A stretch of DNA of 64,000 nt from Thiodiazotropha sp040793985 (GTDB lineage Bacteria > Pseudomonadota > Gammaproteobacteria > Chromatiales > Chromatiaceae). Position 1 is the stretch's first letter. Each line of letters starts with the position of its first letter. The notes beneath the pieces were generated by a model. The model worked only from the letters and a program-made list of their open reading frames with translations. It ran no database searches and was not told the DNA's origin. This document shows, one piece after another, positions 46,005 through 55,766 of the stretch. The position numbers and the translations under genes were made by a program. The stretch lies in NCBI GenBank assembly GCA_040793985.1, contig JBFNJI010000012.1, positions 62,001 through 126,000 on the forward strand, in the 5' to 3' direction.

Positions 46005-47309
46005 TCAAGCGAGATTCAGACGCAGACTGTTTTGTATCTGTTTTCGGGTTCGATCAGGCACCCCTGCCTGTTCGGCAAAATGCTGCCAGTCGGCCACCGT
46101 GTCGCGAACCTCTGCGACAATCAACTCCGCCCGTCCCCGTTTCATGGATGCCGATCTGGCACATGCCTTGAAATCGTCCAGGGTGAAACCGTCCCGCTTG
46201 CCGTTGACCGTCATCTGATGAGATGCCGTCCAGAGCCCGTCCGGATTGTAGCTGTAGGTCAAATCGAACGCCGGTGACAAAGACCAGGAACCCGTTTTAT
46301 CCATCAGAAAGGCGATATTCTTCACATGGTCATCCTGGTTGCGGCCGATTATGTTGAACGCCATGCGACGAAACTGCTCCTCGACTGCCTGCATCGGCAG
46401 GCCCAGTCGGCGTATCACCATCAGCGCCTGTTCATAGCTGTACCCGCCCGCCATGTTGAAATCGAAATGGGCCATGGCACACAAGGACTGCATATGCAGC
46501 TTTTCGCCCGCATCGAGACGGTCGAAACGCTTGGTCATGAAGTGGCGCCGCCCTCCCTCTTCGAAGAGCCGGGATTGGTTGATCTCGATACCGCACTGGC
46601 GCGCCATCAGGTAGTAGGCATACTCGATGGCGCCATAGCCCTGAGGATCCTCCAGCTCCTTGTCCCGATTACCACTGACCCCATCAAACTTGAGCAACCA
46701 GTATTCGAAACCCTCACCGGCACCCACCTGGCCGGAGCGAACCTCGTTGGTGACAGGATTCCAGGCGATCACCGCCTTCGCCCTTGCACCGCCGGCGGAG
46801 GTACCGACGCGGAGGATATCGCTGAGCGCCTCCCCTTTGTGGGCCCGGGCAAAGGAGTGTCGCAGGCCTTGACGCTCGCTGAGCACCCGTGAAGCCAACT
46901 CAACCAGCCTATCGATTTCAAGCGGAATTGCGTGTCGGCCACGGGGACCTGTCATCGGCGCGAACTCCAGTGCACCCATGCCCCGCTGACCGATATAGCA
47001 GAGGCGCTCAACTGCGTTGAAATTGTGGCTATCCCTCCCCTGGGACGCCAACCAGGCATCGATCAGAAGGTTACCGAACCGGTCCGGCAGCGAGTCGGCC
47101 AACAGACCCGGCAGACCGTGAAAGGTCGCCCTGGGAAGCTGGGGAAAACGGTATAGGCGTTTGGAGAGGGGCATCATCAACGGCGCGACTTCGATGTCGC
47201 TGCGAATAAACGCCGGATCATATTCAAAGAGGGCCGTCGCCCCGGCATCCGCCAGCGAGACCGCACCGATGGTGCGTCCCCAGAGTCGTACCTCAGCCAG
47301 GCTGGGCAC
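46005..47309 (-). CDS. hipA: HipA-type Ser/Thr kinase toxin
   Basis: This 434-residue protein starts at a GTG that shares a base with the hipB stop (TAGTG), so it is translationally coupled. HipA family marks are present: the N-terminal subdomain (L-P-D-R-F-G-N), the P-loop-like V-G-T-S-A-G-G-A-R-A-K, and the catalytic loop R-N-Q-D-D-H-V-K-N. The metal-binding S-P-A-F-D-L also appears. Length equals E. coli HipA (440). HipA phosphorylates glutamyl-tRNA synthetase and can induce dormancy; the target is assumed from family. The motifs look intact, so an active kinase is expected. Confidence 0.93.
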   Translation of the reverse strand: MPSLAEVRLWGRTIGAVSLADAGATALFEYDPAFIRSDIEVAPLMMPLSKRLYRFPQLPRATFHGLPGLLADSLPDRFGNLLIDAWLASQGRDSHNFNAVERLCYIGQRGMGALEFAPMTGPRGRHAIPLEIDRLVELASRVLSERQGLRHSFARAHKGEALSDILRVGTSAGGARAKAVIAWNPVTNEVRSGQVGAGEGFEYWLLKFDGVSGNRDKELEDPQGYGAIEYAYYLMARQCGIEINQSRLFEEGGRRHFMTKRFDRLDAGEKLHMQSLCAMAHFDFNMAGGYSYEQALMVIRRLGLPMQAVEEQFRRMAFNIIGRNQDDHVKNIAFLMDKTGSWSLSPAFDLTYSYNPDGLWTASHQMTVNGKRDGFTLDDFKACARSASMKRGRAELIVAEVRDTVADWQHFAEQAGVPDRTRKQIQNSLRLNLA

Positions 47310-47656
47310 TACTCCTCACCCCATCGCCAGGGCTCGTCCCCTTCCGCCTTGTCGCTGCGGGAAGAGGCGCGCACCCGCTCCTTTCCCCTGCGTTTCAGCA
47401 GATCCATCGGCCGCTGTGCCCGTTCGGGAAAGAGAAGATCCAGCCCCGACAGCATATCAAGCACACGCAACAGGCGAATCATGCTCGACATCTGCGCCGA
47501 GGCACCCGCTTCGATCCGCTCCACCGTGCGCTTGGCAATGCCCGCCTGTTCGGCCGCGACCGCCTGGGTCATCTGCATTTCAAGGCGCCGCTGCTGAATG
47601 CGTTCACCGATCGCCTGCAGAACGGCCTCATCCGAGAGTAATCCCGATATTTTCAT
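47309..47656 (-). CDS. hipB: HipB-type XRE antitoxin
   Basis: ATG 47656 gives 115 residues (a GTG at 47665 would add three) with GGCGAG at a good ribosome-site distance. It contains a lambda-repressor-like helix-turn-helix (Q-M-T-Q-A-V-A-A-E-Q-A-G-I-A, then R-T-V-E-R-I-E-A-G) and a charged C-terminal tail. It lies before hipA and should bind the toxin and repress the operon. Candidate operators are in the region just upstream. Confidence 0.92.
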   Translation of the reverse strand: MKISGLLSDEAVLQAIGERIQQRRLEMQMTQAVAAEQAGIAKRTVERIEAGASAQMSSMIRLLRVLDMLSGLDLLFPERAQRPMDLLKRRGKERVRASSRSDKAEGDEPWRWGEE

Positions 47657-47663
47657 ACTCGCC

Positions 47664-47800
47664 ACTAATTACGACTAATCATTAAATGAATACTTATATC
47701 GTTAATTATAACGACAACTGAACAAATAGCTGAATCATGATACACAAAAGTGGCGATTTACTAGCGATTTTAGCGGTATACTCGCCATTTTTGACGATTT
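47664..47800. promoter_or_regulatory. hipBA / amidohydrolase divergent control region
   Basis: Between hipB and the plus-strand amidohydrolase lies AT-rich DNA with several repeats. A perfect inverted repeat TCGTTA-ATTA-TAACGA spans 47699-47714, 43 bp before the hipB start. ACTAAT is repeated 10 bp apart at 47664-47669 and 47674-47679. GCGATTT is repeated 11 bp apart at 47753-47759 and 47764-47770. TGGCGA / TCGCCA (47751-47756, 47782-47787) flank a TATACT that could be a -10 for the plus-strand gene. These are likely HipB-type or other operators. Confidence 0.55.
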
Positions 47801-47853
47801 ATAAAACAAAAAAGAGCCTCGTCTTTCCCCGGATGGGGATGTAGGCTAGCGGG

Positions 47854-48849
47854 ATGAAGACGATCGATATCCACACCCACCTTCTCAACCCGCAAGTCGC
47901 TTTCGATCGCCTGTATGACCGTCTTGCGGTGCACTTCTTCAGCCGCAGTCTCGGCGCCGACCCCAAGGCGTTAAAGGCCGATCCCTATGGAACCTATATC
48001 GAGACCATGGCCCGCTCTATCGCCGAATCGGTCTATGTGGAGAAGAGCTGCCTATTCGGTGTCGACGCCCGTTTCGATGAACGCGGCAGGGAGGCCGATC
48101 GGGATAAAACAGTCTGCGCCATGAACGAGGACGTGCTCACTGCTGCCGCGCGCCATCCCGACCAATTCATTCCCTTCCTCTCGGTTAACCCAAGACGACC
48201 CAATGCCCTCGAGCTGATCGACGAACTGGTGGAGAGGGGCTGCCGCGGCGCCAAGTTTCTGCAAAACTACTGGGGCCTGGATCTCAACAGTGAACGCCTG
48301 ATCCCCTATTACGAAAAACTCAAACAGCACAAATTACCGCTGATCGTCCATATCGGCAGCGAATACACCATCCGCTCCGATGCAAGCTATGAACGTGTGG
48401 AGATGCTCAACTTACCGCTGGAGACGGGGGTCACCGTGATCGCTGCCCATATGGGTTTGGGTCGATTCGAACACAGGTTGCGGGCCTGGAACAACCTCAG
48501 CAGGCAACCCCGGCACTTCGATGGCGACTACTTTAGACTGCTGGAGATGCTGACCCGGTACCAGAATCTCTATGCCGACATCTCGGCAATCCTTGTACCA
48601 CTCCGCGCACGGGCATTACGCCATCTCTCGGAACAGAAACAGGTGCACCGGAAGATTCTATTCCGTACCGATTACCCGGTACCCTTTACCGTTCGACTCA
48701 ACAGCTTCGACCTGAACAGCGCAACCCGGCGACGGATTGCACGGATTGAGAATCCCTTCGATCGTTACCTTGCCGTCATCCTGGAGTACTTCCCATCCGG
48801 GAGCGCCATCTATCGAAATCATCAAAAACTGCTGCCCGCTTCGGAGTGA
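47854..48849 (+). CDS. Amidohydrolase-2 family metal-dependent hydrolase
   Basis: This 331-residue protein has the amidohydrolase-2 metal pattern: H-T-H (His7, His9), a Lys/Phe site in G-A-K-F-L-Q, His in I-V-H-I-G-S, His in A-A-H-M-G, and the catalytic Asp in R-T-D-Y-P. It would fold as a TIM barrel acting in the cytosol on an amide, ester or decarboxylation substrate. The substrate cannot be told from the sequence and there is no operon partner. It is the divergent neighbour of hipBA. Confidence 0.85.
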   Translation: MKTIDIHTHLLNPQVAFDRLYDRLAVHFFSRSLGADPKALKADPYGTYIETMARSIAESVYVEKSCLFGVDARFDERGREADRDKTVCAMNEDVLTAAARHPDQFIPFLSVNPRRPNALELIDELVERGCRGAKFLQNYWGLDLNSERLIPYYEKLKQHKLPLIVHIGSEYTIRSDASYERVEMLNLPLETGVTVIAAHMGLGRFEHRLRAWNNLSRQPRHFDGDYFRLLEMLTRYQNLYADISAILVPLRARALRHLSEQKQVHRKILFRTDYPVPFTVRLNSFDLNSATRRRIARIENPFDRYLAVILEYFPSGSAIYRNHQKLLPASE

Positions 48850-48917
48850 CTCCATTCCACTTCGATATCACCGGCATGGACTCATACGGGGGCGGGTCGT
48901 TGCTATCCATATAATGA

Positions 48918-51900
48918 CTAAAACAACGGTCCCTGTTGCGGCTTGTGAAAATTCGCCGGATGCTGGCTTCGTCTCAATAGGTTCTTTATATGCCAGTGTT
49001 CACTCTCAGGCACGGCCTCGTCGATGGTGATCTCGCCGGCCTGATTGGTTGCGATAGGCTTGCCGTCGCGGTAGAGGATACGATGCCCTGCCTGGGCGGA
49101 GACTCTCCTTCCGGGCGTGATAATACCGGTGAGATTCAGCGGATCGGCGCTGCTGATGGTTATCAACTCCTCATCCCCGGGGCGTTTGCGCACTTCGCGC
49201 AGCAGGCCAACCGCCTCCGGCAGGGCGAAATGTTCACCGGCGAATCCCTGCACGTACCTGCCTCCCCGGATCTCGCCCCGCGCCTCGAGTCGGCGCAGGC
49301 AATAGAGAAGATCACGCCAAGGCGGCAGCCCGTTCTCCCGATCGAGGAGTTTTCTGAAGACAACCCCGTAGCGACTCAGCAACACCCTGACGATCTTTTC
49401 TACCCGTTGCGCTTCATCCTCCCGATCCATCGGCATGCGTATCAGTGACCAGCGTCCGCCCGAGGCCAGCGGCGCCTGCAGCGGCATTCGGCGGCGATTG
49501 CGTTTGCGCCCCTTCTCCGGCCTGATCATGGCGCGCAGCCCCTGATATTGATCGGAATTGACCAGCCCCCAGGCAACCAGCTCGCCCAGGGCACTCTCAA
49601 CCTGTGACTTCAGCATCCCGGTCTGTTGCTGCAGCTCATCGAAGAAGCTGGCACCCCACTGCCTCAGCACCTGCAGCACCTTCGAGGCGGTTACGCTCAA
49701 GCCTTCGGGGAGTTCGCTCTCTCGCTGGCACCAGATGGCTAGATGGGCACGAAATACAAATGCCAGGGGAGTGGTTCTGACCGCCGGGTTCTTGCGCTTG
49801 TGCTCCTTGGTATCGGCGGGCAGCAACCTCAACCAGGCAAGCTTGCCCGAGCCACACAGCTGGTCAAGCTCGCTGGAGAAGTAGGGTTGCAGTCTGGCGG
49901 GTAACACCTCCTCTTCCCAGCAAGCAGCCGCAAGGCTGATCCCTTCGAGCTGCTGCATCACCCGTTCCAGGGCGGCGACGCCCTGGGCGGGCTCGTCCAG
50001 GCCCTGCCAGCTGAAGAGAAAGCGCATGAAATCCGCCGGGCTCACCGGCTCGATCTCCCGGCGCAGGCGTTTCAGGGTATAGCGGTGGATACGCGACAGC
50101 AGGCCACGCTCGCACCATTGGGGGTGCTGCAGGCGGGGATCGAAATGACCCTGGATGACAAATCCCTCCTGTTCCAGCAGCTTCAACGTCCGCTCCACCT
50201 CCCCCTGGGATAGCCCAATCGGCTTGGCCAAGGCCTCAACCGTCACCGGCCCCAAGCTCTCGAGCCGGCTGCGTATGATCTCGGTAACCGCCGTGTCGCG
50301 GCTGGCGGCCTCATCCGCAGGCAAGGCCCTGATCGCAGGAGCCGTTTCGTGTTTGGGGCAGATCGTGACCATTGCCTGTAACCGCTCCGCGGCAACCCAA
50401 AGCCTTGCGTTTGCGCCAGACAGGATTGTTGCACGCTGTTGCTGCTGCAACTCGGCGAGGAAGCGGCGCCACTGCCTGATATCTACCTCGGCAATTTCAC
50501 CCTCCGCGATGAAACCGGTGATGGTCAGCGCATCGTGCAGCTCCTCCGCGCTACGTGGCTGCGGCCAGGCCTCCTGCCTCACCTGCCGGATCGCCTCCGG
50601 GCTCAGACGTCCGATCTCGGCGGCGGTCTGCGGATCCAGGTGGCGCCGTTGCTCAACCGCCAGGGCACGGCGCTCCTCTGCGGGGGTGTCGTCAAGGAAG
50701 GCGTAGGGCCTGGCATTGAGGATCTCCTGGGCCATCGGCGAGGGCGTGGGCAGCTCCTTCGCCACAATCTCGACACTACCCTGCTCTATGCCATGCAGCA
50801 GACGTTTCAGTCCATCAATGTCCATCAGTTCATGCAGGCAGTCGGATAGCACCTGGTTCACCAATGGATGGTCGGGTACCTCACGATCACCCTGGATATT
50901 CTCGAAGCAGGCGAGCTGATCGGGGAAAACCAGGGCCACAAGGTCCTCCGCATCGTTGCGCTGGAAGGGGGCGGGTACCCGCTTGCCGCCGCGCATGCGC
51001 GGTACCGCCAGGGAGATATTGGTTACCCAGCGCCATCGGGTCGGAAACATCGGCGCCGCAAGCAGGGCCTGGACCAGAATCCGTTCCACACTCTTCGCCT
51101 TCAGGTAACCGGCCGGCTCCGCAAGGGGGAAGCTGTGGGTCGGCCCCAGGGAGAGAATCAGGTTGTCCTCGTTGGCCGCCGCCTGCAGCTCGAAATTGAA
51201 ACGGCGGCAGAAACGCTTGCGCAGCGCCAGCCCCCAGGCCTTGTTGATCCGTGATCCGTACGGGGCATGGATGATGAAGTGCATATCCCCGGTCTCATCG
51301 AAGAAGCGCTCGAAGACAATCCTCTTTTGACTCGGAACAACCCCGAAAAGGGCCTTGGTCGCTGCCAGGTATTCAACCAGCTGGGAAGCGACAGCCGGTT
51401 CGAGCTGCTGCTCCAGCTCCAGGTAGTCCAGTGCCGCCTGCTGGCCCTGCGCCAGCAACGGGTCCAGGGTCTCGCGCAGGCGCGAAACCGCGAGGGAGAG
51501 TTCATCCGAACGCCCCGGTGCCTCACCAAACCAGAATGGAATGGTGGGGGGCAGACCTCGCGCATCCTCGACGAAGACCCTGCCCTGCTCGATCTTCTGC
51601 ATGCGGTAGGAGAAGTTGCCGAGCTGAAAGATATCGCCCGGCATGCTTTCGAAGGCGAAGTCCTCGTTGAGACTGCCGACGTAGAGCCCTTCCGGCTGCA
51701 GGATCACGTCATAATCGAACTGGTCGGGGATCGCGCCACCGTTGGTTATCGCGATGAGGCGCGCACTCCGGCGCGGTCGCAGCACGCCATGGACGCCATC
51801 ACGGTGGAGATAGGCGCCCCGCCTCCCCCGTCGCGTATGAAAGCCCTCGGCAAGCATCTTAACCAGGCCAATGAACGCCTTCTCTTCGAGATTGTTGTAG

Positions 51901-53219
51901 GGACGGGCGGACTTGAACGCCCTATAGAGTGCCTGCTCATGCCACTCCCGGGCGGAAACCTCGGCGATGATCTGCTGCGCCAGCACATCCAGCGGATGTT
52001 CGGGAATGGGGATACGGTCGAGTTCGCCACGACGGATCGCATCGAGCATCGCCACCGACTCCACCAGGTCATCGCGGCTGAGGGGAAAGAGTCGCGCCTT
52101 GGGGATTCCGCTTAGCTGGTGCCCGGATCGACCCGCGCGCTGCAGGAAGGTGGCGATGCGGCGCGGTGAGCCCAGCTGGCAGACCAGGTCCACATCGCCG
52201 ATATCGATACCGAGCTCCAGGGAGGCGGTTGCCACCAGGGCGCGCAGGGATCCCGATTTCAGTCGCTGCTCGGCATCGAGCCGATGCTCCTTCGCCAGGC
52301 TGCCGTGGTGGGCGGTCACCGCCTCCTCTCCCAGGCTCCTGGCCAGCGCCGCCGCCGCACGCTCCGCCAGGCGCCGGGTATTGACGAAGATCAGGGTGGT
52401 CCTGTGTTCCAGGATAAGCTGCTCCAGGCGGCGGTAGATCTCTTCCCAGGCCTCGTTGGCCATCACCGCCTGCAGCGGGGAGCCGGTCGCTTCGAGGGCC
52501 AGATCGCGCTGACGCTGATGACCGGTATCGACAATGGTACAGGCCCCTTGCAGTGGATCGTCGTGCTGCCCGGTAAGGTAGCGTGCCATCTCCTCGATCG
52601 GCTTCTGGGTCGCGGAGATACCGATGCGCAGCGGCGGCCTGGGGCACAGCTGATTGAGCCGCTCCAGGCTCAAGGTGAGGTGGGCGCCGCGCTTGTTGCC
52701 GGCCAGGGCATGGATCTCATCGACGATCACGCTGCGCACACTGCGCAGCATCTCGCGGCCGGAATCTGAAGTCAGCAGGATATAGAGCGACTCCGGCGTG
52801 GTCACCAGGATATGCGGCGGGCTGCGCTTCATCATCGCCCGCTCGGCGCTGCTGGTATCGCCGGTGCGCACCAGGGCACGGATCGCCACATCGGGATAGC
52901 CGTTTTCCAGCAGCGCATCGCGGATACCGTTCAACGGCAGTTCGAGATTCTTGTGGATATCGTTGGAGAGTGCCTTCAGGGGAGAAACATAGAGTACCTG
53001 AGTTTCGTCGGCGAGGGGGATCTGCAGGCCCTCGCCGACCAGTTGATCGATCGCCGCAAGGAAGGCGGCCAGGGTCTTGCCGGACCCGGTCGGCGCCGAG
53101 ATCAGGGTATTGCGGGCGGCCTGAATCGCCGGCCAAGCCTGGGCCTGAACTTCTGTTGCCTGGCCGAAATGGGTTTCGAACCATGCGTTGACTGCCGGAT
53201 GAAACTGGTACCGGGACAT
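48918..53219 (-). CDS. lhr: Lhr-type large ATP-dependent DNA helicase
   Basis: This 1433-residue protein begins with a superfamily 2 helicase core: a Q-motif region, Walker A A-P-T-G-S-G-K-T (42-49), motif II D-E-I-H and motif III S-A-T-Q. RecA domain 2 follows (H-H-G-S-L, then L-E-L-G-I-D-I-G and Q-R-A-G-R-S-G-H). Then come the Lhr-specific winged-helix and central domains and a long C-terminal extension. The length is near the full-length proteobacterial Lhr (about 1,500). Lhr is a DNA repair helicase. It is transcribed alone, and its 3' end faces the amidohydrolase gene. Confidence 0.93.
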   Translation of the reverse strand: MSRYQFHPAVNAWFETHFGQATEVQAQAWPAIQAARNTLISAPTGSGKTLAAFLAAIDQLVGEGLQIPLADETQVLYVSPLKALSNDIHKNLELPLNGIRDALLENGYPDVAIRALVRTGDTSSAERAMMKRSPPHILVTTPESLYILLTSDSGREMLRSVRSVIVDEIHALAGNKRGAHLTLSLERLNQLCPRPPLRIGISATQKPIEEMARYLTGQHDDPLQGACTIVDTGHQRQRDLALEATGSPLQAVMANEAWEEIYRRLEQLILEHRTTLIFVNTRRLAERAAAALARSLGEEAVTAHHGSLAKEHRLDAEQRLKSGSLRALVATASLELGIDIGDVDLVCQLGSPRRIATFLQRAGRSGHQLSGIPKARLFPLSRDDLVESVAMLDAIRRGELDRIPIPEHPLDVLAQQIIAEVSAREWHEQALYRAFKSARPYNNLEEKAFIGLVKMLAEGFHTRRGRRGAYLHRDGVHGVLRPRRSARLIAITNGGAIPDQFDYDVILQPEGLYVGSLNEDFAFESMPGDIFQLGNFSYRMQKIEQGRVFVEDARGLPPTIPFWFGEAPGRSDELSLAVSRLRETLDPLLAQGQQAALDYLELEQQLEPAVASQLVEYLAATKALFGVVPSQKRIVFERFFDETGDMHFIIHAPYGSRINKAWGLALRKRFCRRFNFELQAAANEDNLILSLGPTHSFPLAEPAGYLKAKSVERILVQALLAAPMFPTRWRWVTNISLAVPRMRGGKRVPAPFQRNDAEDLVALVFPDQLACFENIQGDREVPDHPLVNQVLSDCLHELMDIDGLKRLLHGIEQGSVEIVAKELPTPSPMAQEILNARPYAFLDDTPAEERRALAVEQRRHLDPQTAAEIGRLSPEAIRQVRQEAWPQPRSAEELHDALTITGFIAEGEIAEVDIRQWRRFLAELQQQQRATILSGANARLWVAAERLQAMVTICPKHETAPAIRALPADEAASRDTAVTEIIRSRLESLGPVTVEALAKPIGLSQGEVERTLKLLEQEGFVIQGHFDPRLQHPQWCERGLLSRIHRYTLKRLRREIEPVSPADFMRFLFSWQGLDEPAQGVAALERVMQQLEGISLAAACWEEEVLPARLQPYFSSELDQLCGSGKLAWLRLLPADTKEHKRKNPAVRTTPLAFVFRAHLAIWCQRESELPEGLSVTASKVLQVLRQWGASFFDELQQQTGMLKSQVESALGELVAWGLVNSDQYQGLRAMIRPEKGRKRNRRRMPLQAPLASGGRWSLIRMPMDREDEAQRVEKIVRVLLSRYGVVFRKLLDRENGLPPWRDLLYCLRRLEARGEIRGGRYVQGFAGEHFALPEAVGLLREVRKRPGDEELITISSADPLNLTGIITPGRRVSAQAGHRILYRDGKPIATNQAGEITIDEAVPESEHWHIKNLLRRSQHPANFHKPQQGPLF

Positions 53220-53326
53220 CTACCCATGATAGCCGCTATTTCCATGAAAGACCTTGAATCCTATACTCGACACATTGATATCGGTATGCCGAACAACCAA
53301 AAAACTGTGCCGGAGGGATCCCTATC

Positions 53327-54328
53327 ATGACAACCCTGCTTGTCGTTATCGCAGCCATTGTCGCCATCCCTGTCATCTACCTTGCCACCCTGGATGGTAA
53401 ATTCAGGGTCAGGCGATCGCTGGCGATCGCAGCCAGTCAAAAGCAACTCTTCGACAAGATACGCGATTTCAGGAGCTGGCCGGACTGGAGCCCCTGGCTG
53501 ATGCATGAGCCGGAGACCGCCCTGACCTTTTCCGACACACCCGACCAGCAGGGTGGCTGGTATAGCTGGGACGGCAAAACGGTCGGTGCCGGCAGGCTGA
53601 TGCATGAAAAATTCATCGCTGACGAGCGGATCGAACAGCGGATCGAATTTCAGCGCCCCTTTAAATCGGTGAGCAGGGTCTGGTGGGAGTTCGAGTCGAT
53701 TGACGAGAACACCACCCGGGTACACTGGAACATGGCCGGCAGCATGCCCTTTCTCTTCCGCTTCATGGCGAAAAGGATGCCTGACTATATAAGCAAGGAC
53801 TACGACACTGGCCTCTACCTGCTGCGTGGTGAAATGGAAGCGGAGGCGGAAGTCCCGCGCATCGCCTTTGAAGGGGCCACGGAGCTGCCGCGCCAGCGTG
53901 CCCTGACAATCCCTTTCGATGGCCATCTAGAAGCCCTGAAGACGGCGATGATGGAGGGCTTTCCCAAGCTGGGCAGATACATCGACGACAACCGGCTTAC
54001 CGCCACGGGCTACCCCTTCACCATCTACCACAAGGTCGATCTCAAGCACATGCATTTCAACTGCGACATGGCGATGCCGGTCTCCGAGGAGACCGAATCC
54101 TCGGATTTTGAAATCAAAACCTATCAGGACGGACGCTACTTCAAGACCACCTTGCACGGCAGCTACGAGTTTCTCGAACTCGCCTGGTACCAGGCCTACG
54201 CCCACCTGCAGATGCAGAAGATAAAACCCCTCCACAAACATGCCTCGCGGGAGGTGTATGAGAACGATCCCGCCACGGTGAGCCACACTAACGAGATCGT
54301 TACTTCGATTTACATACCCATTAAATAG
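53327..54328 (+). CDS. Membrane-anchored SRPBCC (START-like) / GyrI-like domain protein
   Basis: This 333-residue protein starts with an N-terminal TM anchor (about 3-21). A SRPBCC/polyketide-cyclase-like domain follows (about 27-170; I-R-D-F-R-S-W-P-D-W-S-P-W is the family opening). A GyrI-like effector-binding domain makes up the rest (about 190-333; Y-P-F-T-I-Y-H-K and F-N-C-D-M-A-M-P-V). The two folds each bind small hydrophobic ligands, so a lipid or small-molecule binding role is likely. The head-on spacing with lhr (107 bp) would hold its promoter. Confidence 0.85.
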   Translation: MTTLLVVIAAIVAIPVIYLATLDGKFRVRRSLAIAASQKQLFDKIRDFRSWPDWSPWLMHEPETALTFSDTPDQQGGWYSWDGKTVGAGRLMHEKFIADERIEQRIEFQRPFKSVSRVWWEFESIDENTTRVHWNMAGSMPFLFRFMAKRMPDYISKDYDTGLYLLRGEMEAEAEVPRIAFEGATELPRQRALTIPFDGHLEALKTAMMEGFPKLGRYIDDNRLTATGYPFTIYHKVDLKHMHFNCDMAMPVSEETESSDFEIKTYQDGRYFKTTLHGSYEFLELAWYQAYAHLQMQKIKPLHKHASREVYENDPATVSHTNEIVTSIYIPIK

Positions 54329-54471
54329 CTACTCTATACCCGCTTGATCCGGCCTTGGCACCAGCGATTTACTGACATCAGGCTGCGCATGAAAGCCTCT
54401 GCGACTCGCCAATCACCTGCGACCAGGGACAACTATGATCCCCGGGTTGTCAAAATCGGCCAACGAGGGTA

Positions 54472-54491
54472 GCCCGGCCACCAGGCCGGGC
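54472..54491 (+). terminator. Candidate rho-independent terminator between convergent genes
   Basis: A perfect 8-bp GC-rich stem GCCCGGCC / GGCCGGGC with an ACCA loop lies in the 207-bp gap between the SRPBCC gene and the convergent VWA gene. The T-run after it on the plus strand is short (CTTTG), so function as a terminator is only moderately likely. Confidence 0.5.
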
Positions 54492-54535
54492 CTTTGCAAA
54501 CCGCATCGCCAGATACTGGAGGCCTCGACGCTGGA

Positions 54536-55750
54536 TCAATATGCGGGCGCCTCCGCCTCGTAGTGAATACCGCTGCGCGCTGCCTGCTCGCGTATGGCGC
54601 CGTAGAGTTTGTGATCCAGCGAACCCTTGGCTCCACCCGATTTCTCCACTTCCCGTTTAAGATACGCATCGCGTTTTATCGAGAGTTCACTGATCTCTTC
54701 CTGCAAAGCCTTTCGCTGCTGGGCCTTTTCAGTGATCACGGCTCGCTGCTCCCGGGGCGCCATGGCGCGTATCGAGGCGGGCAGGTGCTCCTTTGTGATC
54801 GCATCGAGCTCGACCCGGCCGCTGGAGACATCGTCTACCAGTTCACTGTCGCCCAGCAAGTTTGATTTACCGCTCTTTGAGACGTTGAAAGTGGCGCGCC
54901 GTGCACGGGATTCCAGGGAGGCGGACTCATGCAGCTTTACCGCCGCATCCAGTTTCCGGCGCTTTTTCTCCAGCACCTCTTCCGAGCCGTAGTAGAGACG
55001 GGTCTCATCGAGCTTCCTGGAGAGGCTGGCCAGCTTCTCATCGAAAGGGGTGCTGATGGCGACAGCGTTGCCACCCTGTCCGACCTGGGCATACTGCCCG
55101 TGACCGGCCTGGGCAATCTTGTTCCAGACCAGACGGGTGGGGGGATTGTTGCCGGCCTGGATGGTATTGACCACTATGCCCTTGGCATTGGCCCTCTTCA
55201 GGGTTTGCGGGTACTTCACATCATCCTGGTAGTCCATGTGGGGCGGCGCATCCCCCACCAGGAAGAGGGTGCGATAGGCATCCTCTCCCTGGCTCCAGGA
55301 GATCTTATGGACCGCGTCATGGAGCGCCTGGTTGACGCTCTCCGGACCGTCACCGCCCCCCGCGGCGCTAAAATCCATCAACCTGGAGTAGACCGTGTCG
55401 AGATCCTCGGAGAGATCCACCACCCGGGTCACATAGTCATCGCCCCGATCCCGATAGGCCACCAGCCCCATCTTGATCTCCGGGGCGGGCTCTGCCTGGG
55501 CCATGGTGGAGGCGATGGACCAGATCTTCTCCTTGGATGCCTGGATCAGGCCGCTCATACTCCCCGTGGTATCCAACACGAACACCACCTCTATTGTTGG
55601 CGGCTTCTGGCTGTTGCCAATGACTACCGGCACCTGGATCGGATCGGCTTGGGTCATATTGACCGCACCAACCTCTTTGAGGGTTGGGTAAAAGGCGACA
55701 GCGCCGGCGGTAAAGGTAAACAGTGCTGCTGCGATAATTTTCGATTTCAT
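54536..55750 (-). CDS. VWA-domain protein with signal peptide
   Basis: The ATG at 55750 has a strong GGAG 6 bases upstream and gives 404 residues; the longer frame to 55840 would overlap the preceding gene. A signal peptide (about 1-19) precedes a von Willebrand A domain (about 52-230) with a MIDAS-like L-D-T-T-G-S-M-S. The C-terminal half is charged and coiled-coil. It is the last gene of a PspA-membrane protein-VWA operon. The domain mix suggests a periplasmic partner in an envelope-maintenance complex. The exact job is unknown. Confidence 0.85.
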   Translation of the reverse strand: MKSKIIAAALFTFTAGAVAFYPTLKEVGAVNMTQADPIQVPVVIGNSQKPPTIEVVFVLDTTGSMSGLIQASKEKIWSIASTMAQAEPAPEIKMGLVAYRDRGDDYVTRVVDLSEDLDTVYSRLMDFSAAGGGDGPESVNQALHDAVHKISWSQGEDAYRTLFLVGDAPPHMDYQDDVKYPQTLKRANAKGIVVNTIQAGNNPPTRLVWNKIAQAGHGQYAQVGQGGNAVAISTPFDEKLASLSRKLDETRLYYGSEEVLEKKRRKLDAAVKLHESASLESRARRATFNVSKSGKSNLLGDSELVDDVSSGRVELDAITKEHLPASIRAMAPREQRAVITEKAQQRKALQEEISELSIKRDAYLKREVEKSGGAKGSLDHKLYGAIREQAARSGIHYEAEAPAY

Positions 55751-55766
55751 AATAATCTCCTGCTGA

